64,000 nucleotides of DNA from positions 5,672-69,671 of the forward strand of contig JAEWBF010000048.1 of the NCBI GenBank assembly GCA_023391285.1, read 5' to 3'. The notes beneath the pieces were generated by a model. That model ran no database searches and was not told the DNA's origin. It saw nothing but the letters and a program-made list of their open reading frames with translations. Source of the stretch: Verrucomicrobiota bacterium. GTDB taxonomy: Bacteria > Verrucomicrobiota > Verrucomicrobiia > Opitutales > Opitutaceae. This document shows, piece after piece, positions 1 through 8,110 of this stretch. The position numbers and the translations under genes were made by a program. Position 1 is the first letter of the stretch; every line of letters starts with the position of its first letter.

Positions 1-184
1 TGAGGATTTTTTCGAGGACGGCGTGCTCGGCGTTCGTGAGCGGTTGCGCGGCATCGGCCAGTTCGACGAGGTGGACGAAATCGGCGGAGGCGGCGCGGAC
101 GGGGAGGCCGGCGGAGGCGAAGTCGGCGAGGAGTTTCTGGAGACGGGAAGAGGAAAGGGCCGGCGAGCCGCGGAGCGTCAGCAT
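1..184 (-). CDS. purL: Phosphoribosylformylglycinamidine synthase, N-terminal part (cut by window edge)
   Basis: Reading leftwards from an ATG at 184, 61 codons are visible before the window ends. They begin MLTLRGSPALSSSRLQKLL and continue with an LPVRAASADFVHLVEL segment and an EHAVLEKIL segment. This matches the start of large single-chain PurL (E. coli begins with a LRGSPALS segment and has LPV, YVHF and EHAQLE at the same places). PurL converts FGAR plus glutamine and ATP to FGAM in purine synthesis. It is divergent from purF-purM, which act before and after it in the pathway, and this supports the call. Only the N-terminal domain is visible, so catalytic residues cannot be checked. Confidence 0.85.
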   Translation of the reverse strand, partial: MLTLRGSPALSSSRLQKLLADFASAGLPVRAASADFVHLVELADAAQPLTNAEHAVLEKIL

Positions 185-509
185 GGTCGAAAGATTCAAG
201 GGAAGAAAAACTCACAGGTGGGGCGGCGGGGCCAGTGAAAAAAGGGTGGCGCGATTTCGCGGCGCGGGTGGAGAGGAAGTGTCATACATTATATGACACT
301 TTGAGGATGGGGCGTGGGTGGGTGGATGACGGAGATTGGGTCCGCCTTCGCTGGGGCTATGGCGGACGGCTCGCTGGCGCTCGCCGAAAGCCGTTGACCA
401 AACTTGACGGGTTCGCGAAATCAGCCGGTTTTCTGACGCGAATGGCGAACACGACTTATGCGGCGGCGATGAAGGTTCAAAGGACCAGCGATGAGCTGGG
501 GGCACTCGG
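185..509. other. Divergent purL/purF regulatory region
   Basis: This 325 bp gap separates two divergent purine genes and holds no convincing gene. It contains a strong 25 bp palindrome (277-301) and two TTGAC hexamers (394-399 and 404-409) that could be -35 elements for purF. I could not pair either with a good -10 box. Short open frames crossing it have no recognisable product. Confidence 0.5.
277..301. promoter_or_regulatory. 25 bp perfect inverted repeat, candidate operator for purL/purF
   Basis: Two perfect 10 bp arms, AAGTGTCATA (277-286) and TATGACACTT (292-301), flank CATTA. Read on the minus strand the centre contains TATAAT, so it may overlap the purL -10 box. A two-fold symmetric site in AT-rich DNA between divergent genes of one pathway suggests a dimeric repressor site. 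The factor is unknown; I see no match to the E. coli PurR box. Confidence 0.55.
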
Positions 510-2417
510 ATGAGCGAGCATATCGGGCACGAGTGCGGGATTGCGATGGTGCGGTTGTTGAAGCCGCTCAGTTACTTCCAGGAAAAATACGGGACGCCGC
601 TGTGGGGTTTCGAGAAACTGTTTCTCCTGATGGAGAAGCAGCACAATCGCGGGCAGGATGGGGCGGGCGTGGCGTGCGTGAAGTTGGATATGCCGCCCGG
701 CGATCCGTATATGTTTCGCGAGCGGAGCACGTTGCCCAATCCGTTGGATCGGGTGTTTGGCGCGCTCCTGACGCGGTATCAGGAACTGGTGAATGCGGGG
801 ACGGTGCATCCGGAGTTCGCCGACACGGTGAAGAAGCATTTCGATTTCGGCGCGGAGCTTTATCTTGGGCATTTGCGTTACGGCACGTCGGGCGGCTATG
901 GGGTGAGCGCGTGTCATCCGTATTTTCGGCGGAGTTCGTGGCCGACGCGGAATCTGGCATTGTGCGGCAACTTCAACATGACCAACACGCGCGAGCTGAA
1001 CGACAGCTTGATCGCGATTGGGCAGCATCCGATCTTTGCGTCGGACACGCAGGCGGTGTTGGAGAAAATCGGCTTCTATCTCGATGAGGAGCACGAAGAT
1101 GTTTACCGGTATCTGCGCACGCGCGGGTTGCAGGGTGAAGAGATGTCGCGGCGGATCAGCGAGGATCTGGATGTGGGGCGGGTGGTGACGCGGGCATCGG
1201 AGAATTGGGATGGTGGATACGCGCTCGCGGGATTGATCGGGAATGGCGACGCGTTTGTGGCGCGCGATCCGTCGGGCATCCGGCCGGCGTATTATTTCCA
1301 GAACGATGAAGTGGTGGCGTTTGCGTCGGAGCGTGCGCCGTTGATGACGGTGTTCGACCAGGCGGTTGAGCAGGTGAAAGAAGTCGAGCCGGGGCAAGTG
1401 GTGGTCGTGAAGCGACGCGGGACGGTGGCTTCGACGCGTTTCAAGGATCCGCTGCCGAAGACCTCATGCACGTTTGAGCGGATTTATTTTTCGCGTGGGA
1501 ATGACGTGGAGATTTATCAGGAGCGGAAGGCGCTGGGCGCGAGTCTCACGGATCAGGTGCTGAAGGCGGTGGGCCACGATTGGGGGAATACGGTTTTCAA
1601 CTTCATCCCGAACACGGCGGAGGTGGCGTATTACGGGTTGATGTCGGCGCTGCGGGAACGGCGGCGAGACGAGGTCAAAGCCGCGGTGTTGAAGGCGAGC
1701 CAGCAGGGGACGCTGACGGAGGGGATGTTGGACGACCTGATTTTGCGGAATTGGCCGCGCGGCGAGAAGGTCGTCAGCAAGGACATCAAGCTGCGGACCT
1801 TCATCGGCCAGGAGAACATGCGCAACCAGCTGGCGAGCCATGTTTACGACATCACGTATGGGTCGGTGCGGCCGGGCGACAATCTGGTGTGCGTGGACGA
1901 TTCGATCGTGCGCGGGACGACGTTGAGGAAATCGATCTTGCGGATGCTGTCGCGGTTGAACCCGAAGAAGATCGTGATCGTGTCGACGGCGCCGCAGATC
2001 CGTTATCCGGATTGTTACGGCATCGACATGTCGGAGATCGGGAAATTTATCGCGTTCGAAGCGGCGGTGGAGCTGTTGCGGGAGCGCGGGAAAGCGGACG
2101 TGTTGGAGGAAGTTTATCGGGATTGTCGCGAAGAGATAGCGCGCGGCGGGTCGGTGAATCACGTGCGGCGGATTTACGAGCCCTTCACGCCGGAGGAAAT
2201 TTCGGCGAAGATCGTGGAACGGGTGCGGCCGCGAAACATCGAGTGGAAAGGCGAGATCGAGATCATCTTCCAGACGATCGAAGGGCTGCACAAAGCGGTG
2301 CCGCATCATGCGGGCGACTGGTATTTCACGGGCAAGTATCCCACGCCGGGCGGCTATCGCGTGGTGAACCAGGCGTATGTGAATTATTACGAGAAGAACG
2401 ATGGCAGGGCTTACTGA
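510..2417 (+). CDS. purF: Amidophosphoribosyltransferase, long Bacteroidetes-like form
   Basis: PurF transfers the glutamine amide to PRPP to make phosphoribosylamine, the first committed purine step. The 635-residue protein begins MSEHIGHECGIAM. Cys9 is the likely N-terminal nucleophile of the Ntn glutaminase domain, exposed after removal of a short propeptide. A class II glutamine amidotransferase domain follows (about 9-300). The C-terminal phosphoribosyltransferase domain carries the PRPP loop VCVDDSIVRGTT near residues 460-471. The length exceeds the roughly 500 residues of E. coli PurF and fits the long form of Bacteroidetes and Verrucomicrobiota. It is followed by purM after an 84 bp gap holding a palindromic repeat, so the two are probably co-transcribed. 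Confidence 0.95.
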   Translation: MSEHIGHECGIAMVRLLKPLSYFQEKYGTPLWGFEKLFLLMEKQHNRGQDGAGVACVKLDMPPGDPYMFRERSTLPNPLDRVFGALLTRYQELVNAGTVHPEFADTVKKHFDFGAELYLGHLRYGTSGGYGVSACHPYFRRSSWPTRNLALCGNFNMTNTRELNDSLIAIGQHPIFASDTQAVLEKIGFYLDEEHEDVYRYLRTRGLQGEEMSRRISEDLDVGRVVTRASENWDGGYALAGLIGNGDAFVARDPSGIRPAYYFQNDEVVAFASERAPLMTVFDQAVEQVKEVEPGQVVVVKRRGTVASTRFKDPLPKTSCTFERIYFSRGNDVEIYQERKALGASLTDQVLKAVGHDWGNTVFNFIPNTAEVAYYGLMSALRERRRDEVKAAVLKASQQGTLTEGMLDDLILRNWPRGEKVVSKDIKLRTFIGQENMRNQLASHVYDITYGSVRPGDNLVCVDDSIVRGTTLRKSILRMLSRLNPKKIVIVSTAPQIRYPDCYGIDMSEIGKFIAFEAAVELLRERGKADVLEEVYRDCREEIARGGSVNHVRRIYEPFTPEEISAKIVERVRPRNIEWKGEIEIIFQTIEGLHKAVPHHAGDWYFTGKYPTPGGYRVVNQAYVNYYEKNDGRAY

Positions 2418-2420
2418 GAG

Positions 2421-2488
2421 CCCGCTAAACACGCGAATGACCGCGAAATTGGTTTTGTTTCTTCGCGGCCTTTCGTGTGATTCGCGGG
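2421..2488. repeat. Word-type palindrome between purF and purM
   Basis: Left arm blocks CCCGC, ACACGCGAA and CCGCGAA (2421-2447) mirror right arm blocks TTCGCGG, TTCGTGTGATTCGCGGG (2462-2488). The element fills the purF-purM junction and would form a long imperfect hairpin in the mRNA. It shares the CGCGAA/TTTCG words with the element between lptB and hprK. Confidence 0.8.
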
Positions 2489-2501
2489 AGATAAAATAAC
2501 G

Positions 2502-3608
2502 ATGAGTCTTTCCTACGAATCTTCCGGTGTGCGGTATGATCAGCTCGATGCGTTCAAGCGGGCGTGTCAGAAAGCGGCGCGGACCACGGCGGGGTTGTTA
2601 CCGGATCATGGATACGCGGAACCGGCGACGACGCGGGGCGAGAGCGCTTATCTGATCGAGGCGGCGGATCATTTTCTGGCGCACGTCGAAGAAGGATTGG
2701 GCACGAAGAACCTCGTGGCGGACGCGGTGTATGCGGCGACGGGGAGGACGTTTTATCGTGAGATCGCGATCGATACGGTGGCGACGATCGTGAACGATTT
2801 GATCACGTGCGGCGCGTTGCCGATTTCGGTGGCGATGCATGCGGCGGTGGGCGACTCGGGCTGGTTCGCGGATGAGAAGCGAACGATGGCGCTCGTCGAT
2901 GGCTTTGCGGAAGGCTGCCGGCAAGCGGGGGCCGTGTGGGGCGGTGGCGAGACGCCGACCCTGGGCGGCGTGGTGGAGCCGGAGGCGATCGTGCTGGCGG
3001 GGTCGGCGATCGGAAAGATCGAGCCGAAGAGCCTGCGGATTGTTGGAGACGTGAAAGACGGCGATGAGATCATTTTTCTCGCGAGCTCGGGCGTGCAGAC
3101 GAACGGGTTGTCGTTGTGCCGGCGCGTGGCCGCGCATTTGAAAGATGGATACCAGACGCCGGTGGGGTTTGGGGATTCGCGGACGTTTGGCGAGGCGCTG
3201 CTGGCGCCGTCGGTGATCTACGTGGCGTTTGTGCGGGAGTGTCAGCGGCGCGGAATCAAGTTGAACTATGTGGCGCACGTGACGGGTCACGGCTGGCGGA
3301 AATTGATGCGGCTGGACGAGCCGTTTGTGTATGAGATCACGGCGCCGCGGGAGCCGCTGGCGGTGTTCAAGTTTTTGGAGCAGGCGGGGCCGATCGCGCA
3401 GAAGGAGATGTATGCGACCTTCAATCAGGGCATCGGCTTCGCGGCGTATGTTTCGCCGGAGAAGGCGGACGCGGTGCTCGCGGCGGCGAAGGACACGGGT
3501 TACGACGCGTGGCGGGCGGGGCGCGTGAAGAAGGAGGGAAATCGGAAGGCGGTGGTGGTGCCGTCGTTGGGGATTACGTTCGAAGGGGATACGTTGCAGT
3601 TGCGTTGA
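2502..3608 (+). CDS. purM: Phosphoribosylformylglycinamidine cyclo-ligase (AIR synthase)
   Basis: PurM closes FGAM to aminoimidazole ribotide using ATP. The 368-residue protein begins MSLSYESSGVRYDQLDAFK. It has the family's central ATP-binding region, with conserved stretches such as VDGFAEGC and GAVWGGGETPTL, and a later HVTGHGWRKLMR segment typical of the AIRS C-terminal domain. It is somewhat divergent from proteobacterial PurM and resembles the Bacteroidetes-type enzyme. It sits 84 bp after purF, and purL is divergent on the other side, so three purine genes cluster here. Confidence 0.93.
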   Translation: MSLSYESSGVRYDQLDAFKRACQKAARTTAGLLPDHGYAEPATTRGESAYLIEAADHFLAHVEEGLGTKNLVADAVYAATGRTFYREIAIDTVATIVNDLITCGALPISVAMHAAVGDSGWFADEKRTMALVDGFAEGCRQAGAVWGGGETPTLGGVVEPEAIVLAGSAIGKIEPKSLRIVGDVKDGDEIIFLASSGVQTNGLSLCRRVAAHLKDGYQTPVGFGDSRTFGEALLAPSVIYVAFVRECQRRGIKLNYVAHVTGHGWRKLMRLDEPFVYEITAPREPLAVFKFLEQAGPIAQKEMYATFNQGIGFAAYVSPEKADAVLAAAKDTGYDAWRAGRVKKEGNRKAVVVPSLGITFEGDTLQLR

Positions 3609-3629
3609 GGCGGCGGGAAGACGTGTGAA

Positions 3630-3744
3630 CCACGAAGGAACACGAATTCACGCGAATGGCGCAACAGGCAGAATTGAACCACGGATGGACACGGATGGAC
3701 ACGGATTCGAAAGGAAATTCGTGTTCGTGGGTGTTCATCCCTTG
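3630..3744. repeat. Composite word-type palindrome downstream of purM
   Basis: The stretch contains CCACGAAGGAACACGAATTC, then repeated CACGGATGGACA words, then a right arm with AATTCGTGTTCGTGGGTG and TTCATCC that mirrors them imperfectly. It mixes the CACGAA and CACGGATGGACA word families seen in the urease operon. It lies between purM and the methyltransferase gene. Confidence 0.75.
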
Positions 3745-3764
3745 TTGAAGGGAGTGGATCCGGT

Positions 3765-4490
3765 ATGACGGCGCGGGAGGAGTTGTTGAAGGAGGTGGAG
3801 GCGGTGAAATGGTTTCACCGGATTCCGCTGGGACATGGGATTGTGACGCCGGGGATCGACGATACGGCGGCGAAGTTGGCGCGGGTGAGATTGCCGGAGT
3901 CGCTGGCGGGAAGGAGTGTGTTGGATATCGGGGCGTGGGATGGATTTTTTTCGTTCGAGACGGAGCGCCGGGGGGCGAGTCGGGTGGTGGCCGTGGACTC
4001 GCATTCGTGGACGGGCGAAGGCTGGGGGAAGAAGGCGGGGTTCGAGTTGGCGCGGCGGGCGTTGAATTCGAAGGTGGAAGATCGCGAGATGGAAGTGCTC
4101 GAGCTCTCGCCCGAGAGCGTGGGGGAGTTCGATGTGGTTTTGTTTTTGGGCGTGTTGTATCACATGCGGCATCCGTTTCTCGCGTTGGAGAAAGTGGCGA
4201 GTGTGACGCGGCAGATGCTGGTGTTGGAAACGCGCGTGGACCTGCTGGCGTGGCGGACGCCGGCGATGGCGTTTTATCGGGATCGGGAGTTGAACAACGA
4301 TCCGACGAATTGGTGGGCGCCGAATATTGCCGGGCTGCGCGAGATGTTGCGCGCGGTGGGATTTCGCAGCGTGCAAGTGGTGAGCGCGCCGAAGCCGTGG
4401 CATTTGCGCGCGCTGCGAGCGTTCAAGAAAGGGAAGTTCGCGTGGCGGGAATTTCAGCGCGGGCGCGTGGCGGTGCACGCGTGGAAGTAG
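3765..4490 (+). CDS. Class I SAM-dependent methyltransferase, DUF1698/CmoB-like
   Basis: The 241-residue protein has a Rossmann SAM-binding motif I (VLDIGAWDGFFSFE, about 52-65), an acidic motif II end (VAVDSH) and a FLGVLYHMRHP motif at about 127-137. The last motif and the overall layout resemble the methyltransferase domain of CmoB and the DUF1698 family. It lacks the N-terminal extension of true CmoB, so a tRNA wobble-uridine role is not established. The substrate is unknown. It follows purM after a repeat, with a bidirectional terminator after its stop. Confidence 0.75.
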   Translation: MTAREELLKEVEAVKWFHRIPLGHGIVTPGIDDTAAKLARVRLPESLAGRSVLDIGAWDGFFSFETERRGASRVVAVDSHSWTGEGWGKKAGFELARRALNSKVEDREMEVLELSPESVGEFDVVLFLGVLYHMRHPFLALEKVASVTRQMLVLETRVDLLAWRTPAMAFYRDRELNNDPTNWWAPNIAGLREMLRAVGFRSVQVVSAPKPWHLRALRAFKKGKFAWREFQRGRVAVHAWK

Positions 4491-4499
4491 CGTGTGAAA

Positions 4500-4526
4500 G
4501 ATAGCCCGCGCGGGAGGCGGGCTATC
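4500..4526. terminator. Bidirectional terminator hairpin
   Basis: A perfect 10 bp stem, GATAGCCCGC (4500-4509) and GCGGGCTATC (4517-4526), has a 7 nt loop. It lies between the convergent methyltransferase and CotH genes. There is no strong T tract on either side, so it may also act as an mRNA 3'-end stabiliser. Confidence 0.7.
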
Positions 4527-4543
4527 GGAGGCTCACGAGTTGA

Positions 4544-7500
4544 TCAGTCCTCGACTGGGACGGTGTAGATCTCGACGAGGGCGACGCCTTCGTCGGAGCC
4601 CTTGCCTTTCACAAGAACGGTGTAGGAACCGGGAGGGAGTTCGACGAGAAGGGCGGCGTCTTTGCTGCCGGTTGCGAATGGAAGCGTGCCGGTGGCGGCG
4701 ATCGCGTCGACGAGAGCGGTGTTGGCGGAGTCCCAGTCATCGTTCGTGTGGAGCGTGGTGCCGTTGCGAACGACCTCGAGGATGGGATCGGGCAGCGGTT
4801 GCGCGACGCCTTGGGCGGTGAGGGCAGGGCCGACGGCGCGGAGGAGGAGGCGTTGGGCGGCGGGACCGCCGATGACGACGCCGCCGATCAGGATGTTTTC
4901 TCCCGGGCGCACGCGGGCGCGGGAGGAGAGGGCGATCGGGCGGCTTTGTTCGTTGAGGGAATAGAGCTCGGCGAGTGCGACGCCGCTGGTCGAGTTCGAG
5001 GAAGCGGCGTGCAACGTGTAGAGTCCCGGCTGGAGATCGAGAAGCAGGGCGGAGTCGGCGCTGGCGGGAGGAAGCGGGAAGGCACCGATCTCTTCGGCGA
5101 TGGCCGGAAGGACGGCGGCGTCGGGGGCGTTTTGCCAGCCGGTGTTGGAAGCGATTTCCTCGCCGTCGCGGGAGAAGACTCGGAGGGTCGGCGCGGCGAG
5201 CGGTTGGGCGACGCCTTGGGTGGCGAGGGCGGGGCCGACGGCGCGGGCGAGGTAGCGTTTGGTGCCGGTGCCTTCGACGACGAAGCCGGCGATGAGGACG
5301 CTCTCGCCGGTGCTGACTTCGGCGCGCGAAGCGATGGCGGCGAGGGTGGTGCCGTATTTCACTTCGACCGAGAATGGATCGCTCACGACGGTATCGATGC
5401 CGTTGTAAACCTCGACGGTGTAGAGCCCGGCGTCGGCGGTGGAGATGTTTTCGATCGTGAGTTCGGGCGAGTTGGAGTGGGCGATGCGTTCGCCGTCCTT
5501 GAACCATGAATACGAGAACGGACCGGTGCCGCTCGCGGCGATACCGAGAACGGCACTGGTGCCGGCGTTGGCGGTAACGTGACGATCGGCGAAAGGACGA
5601 AGAGAAATGGGGTCCGCGGAGGAAGGCGGCGGGCGGAGATCGTCGGCGCTGGGGACCAGTGCGGCGCTCCACGGACTGCCGGGATACAGATCGGCCAGAT
5701 CGGCGCGGTAGGCGCGAACGCGGGCAGAGGTGCCGACGGGGAGGCGAAGGGTTTGCGTGCTGGTGACGGCGCCGGCGGACGGTTCGCCGGAGGATGAGCG
5801 AGGGTCGGAGCCGTCGGGGTGGTAGATCAACACGGCGCCGGGCGGAGGCGTGATGACGAGTTCGTTGCCGTCGAGAGCGACGGACGGTGTGGCGACGAAT
5901 TGTTGATCGATCCAACGGGCGCGGCGCACGAGCCACTCGCGCAGGTGAGTGATTTCGGCTTCGAAGGTGGAGCGATAGCCCCATTTGGCGAAATCGCGCG
6001 CGCCGGCTTCGGGGCCGATGGCGATGGCGAGTTCGTCGAGGAGCCCGGTGAGTTGATCGTCGGCGAATTCGTTGCGGCGAAGGGATTGCCAACGATCGAC
6101 CCAGGACTGCAGGAAATCGGGATCGCGGGTGAGCACCTCCCACCAGCCGGAAGTCCAGAGCTGAATGCTTTCGCCGTGGCCCCACGAGTCGACGTTGAGA
6201 TCGCGGGAATCACCGTCGTTCGATCCCATGGCGCGATCGAAATCCCAGAGCGGGCCGGCGATGAGTTTGCCGCCGCGATCCTTGTAGAAATAGGAACTGC
6301 GGCGGAGACCGTCGCCGTTTTTCGTGAAGACATTGAGGAGGTGGAAATCGATCCAGGAGTCGCGATCGAGGAAGTCGAGGTAGCGGCGGGTCGACCAGTT
6401 GGCGGCGTGGTCGGCGTAGAGCGCGTCCTCCATGTCCTGGATGTAATCCTGGATGTAGGATTGTTGCGCGGGGGTGATCTTATCGAGCTTGGGGTCGGCG
6501 ACGACGATGGTGGAGCCGTAGGCCGGAAGAGGAAGGCCTCGATCGGTGACGAAGTTGAATTCGTCGGGATCGGCGCCGTCGATTTTCAGCAGATATCCGC
6601 CGGTGACGTCAGGGGCGGCGTTGTCGCTGCCGGAGAGTTCGACGATGTCGACGCGTTCGGGATCGATCTTGATGCGATCGGTGAGGACCATGATGCCGCG
6701 GTAGTCGTCGGCGGAGAGAACGCCGTCGGTCCAGTTGAAGAAGAGCTCGAAGAATTTCGTGCGCGGAGCCCAGCGGCCGATGCGGTTCGAGAGGGCGTAG
6801 ATATAGGCGTTGCGAACGGCGGGGCGATCGAAGTGCCAGGGACCGACGATGGCCCAGTCGGTGGCTTCGGGAAGCGAGAGGAGCGGCTGGGAGCGTTTGG
6901 CGCCGGAGTTGTCCCAGAGTTCGAGATTGTAACTTTTCTTGGGGAAGAGTGCGGATGAGAAGCCGCGGACCTTGGCGGTGAGACGAGTGGAGAACGTCGG
7001 AAGATCGAGTGTGGCTTCGCCATCGATGGGTTCGAAGATGTGGAGCCACGCGGGGTGTTTGATGTCGTCGTTTTCGAGATCGCCGAAGCCGTGGCCGTCG
7101 AGGACCATGATGGGGATTTGGCTGGAGAAGTGGGCGACGTCGGCGGCTGTCTTCACGTAGTGCTGCGTGGATACGAGACCGCGCCGCGCTCCGTCGGCCG
7201 AGAAGATGGCGGCGCTGATGATGGCGGAATCGGCGAGGAGAATGGGGCCGATGTATTCCTGCGAAGTGGCCGTGGGCGCGGGGATTTCGGCGCCGGCGGG
7301 CGAGGGCGAGACGATCGTGTAGCGGATTTTCTGGTCGGCGGTGGCGCCGATGAGTTCGAGCGAAAGCTGATTCAGGAAAGGGCCGGAAGGAGCGGAGAAG
7401 GTGATGGTCTCGACGATGGTGAGCGTGCTGGCGTCGCCGTTGCGCGCGCCGGGAGTGGGTGTGCTGAAGAAGCCGATTTGGGGCGTTTCGTTGGCGTTCG

Positions 7501-8017
7501 TCGGTTGGGTGATGCCGTAGGAGACGTCGCGGAACTGCGGAGGAAAGCCGGGGGCGAATTCGCTGACGGCGGTGGTGCCATCGGCAGCGATCAGACCGAG
7601 ATATTCGCCGTCGGCGGAGAGACCGTAGCTGGTATGGAGCGGCTGGCCGGGGGTGCGGCGGTTTTTATCGGAGGCGTAGACGAGAAGGTAGCCGTTGGCG
7701 GGAATGGAAACGGCGGGGAACTGCCATTTGGTTTTGTTGCTCGCGTCGTCGGTGAGATACCAGCCATCGAGACTGACGGCGCTCGTATCCGGATTATGGA
7801 TCTCGATCCAATCGGAGTAGTCGCCGTCTTCGTCGGCGTGCGTCGTGCGATTGGACGCCATGAACTCGGTGAGGACCGGTGCGGCGGGAGTGAAGGCGGC
7901 GGACGAGAGAAAAAGAAGCGCGAAGAGAGAGCGGAAAAGAAGTGCGGGTGGGGTGGGTTGACGTCGGCCGAAAGGTTGGTGGGAGGGTGGGAGGAGTGGG
8001 TTTGGCCGATGGTTCAT
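4544..8017 (-). CDS. Secreted CotH-family protein with lamin-tail domain and C-terminal tandem repeats (paralogue A)
   Basis: This large secreted protein (about 1157 residues from the ATG at 8017; an in-frame ATG at 8056 is possible) begins with a signal peptide (SLFALLFLSSAAF). A lamin-tail domain follows (FMASNRTTHADEDGDYSDW, with WIEIHNP and GWYLTD). Next come a chitobiase-like sandwich, a CotH domain (with GPLWDFDRAMGSNDGDSRD, the family's acidic kinase-like motif), a second chitobiase-like segment and an Ig-like domain (SYSWFKDG). It ends with two related repeats of about 125 residues, each containing RAVGPAL and QGVAQPL. CotH proteins include protein kinases, but activity cannot be judged here. 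The next gene upstream on this strand is a paralogue with the same layout. A surface or extracellular role is inferred. Confidence 0.8.
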   Translation of the reverse strand: MNHRPNPLLPPSHQPFGRRQPTPPALLFRSLFALLFLSSAAFTPAAPVLTEFMASNRTTHADEDGDYSDWIEIHNPDTSAVSLDGWYLTDDASNKTKWQFPAVSIPANGYLLVYASDKNRRTPGQPLHTSYGLSADGEYLGLIAADGTTAVSEFAPGFPPQFRDVSYGITQPTNANETPQIGFFSTPTPGARNGDASTLTIVETITFSAPSGPFLNQLSLELIGATADQKIRYTIVSPSPAGAEIPAPTATSQEYIGPILLADSAIISAAIFSADGARRGLVSTQHYVKTAADVAHFSSQIPIMVLDGHGFGDLENDDIKHPAWLHIFEPIDGEATLDLPTFSTRLTAKVRGFSSALFPKKSYNLELWDNSGAKRSQPLLSLPEATDWAIVGPWHFDRPAVRNAYIYALSNRIGRWAPRTKFFELFFNWTDGVLSADDYRGIMVLTDRIKIDPERVDIVELSGSDNAAPDVTGGYLLKIDGADPDEFNFVTDRGLPLPAYGSTIVVADPKLDKITPAQQSYIQDYIQDMEDALYADHAANWSTRRYLDFLDRDSWIDFHLLNVFTKNGDGLRRSSYFYKDRGGKLIAGPLWDFDRAMGSNDGDSRDLNVDSWGHGESIQLWTSGWWEVLTRDPDFLQSWVDRWQSLRRNEFADDQLTGLLDELAIAIGPEAGARDFAKWGYRSTFEAEITHLREWLVRRARWIDQQFVATPSVALDGNELVITPPPGAVLIYHPDGSDPRSSSGEPSAGAVTSTQTLRLPVGTSARVRAYRADLADLYPGSPWSAALVPSADDLRPPPSSADPISLRPFADRHVTANAGTSAVLGIAASGTGPFSYSWFKDGERIAHSNSPELTIENISTADAGLYTVEVYNGIDTVVSDPFSVEVKYGTTLAAIASRAEVSTGESVLIAGFVVEGTGTKRYLARAVGPALATQGVAQPLAAPTLRVFSRDGEEIASNTGWQNAPDAAVLPAIAEEIGAFPLPPASADSALLLDLQPGLYTLHAASSNSTSGVALAELYSLNEQSRPIALSSRARVRPGENILIGGVVIGGPAAQRLLLRAVGPALTAQGVAQPLPDPILEVVRNGTTLHTNDDWDSANTALVDAIAATGTLPFATGSKDAALLVELPPGSYTVLVKGKGSDEGVALVEIYTVPVED

Positions 8018-8058
8018 GATAAAAAAACGTCGTCTTCGCGCAGGTCGCGCGAACACGT

Positions 8059-8081
8059 GCGCGCGAGGCGAGCTCGCGCGC
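8059..8081. terminator. Hairpin between the two CotH genes
   Basis: GCGCGCGAG (8059-8067) and CTCGCGCGC (8073-8081) form a perfect 9 bp stem with a 5 nt loop. It lies just upstream of paralogue A and downstream of paralogue B on the minus strand. No T tract follows, so termination is uncertain. Confidence 0.45.
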
Positions 8082-8110
8082 GGAGAAGAAAAGACGAAAA
8101 GGCGGGCCGT

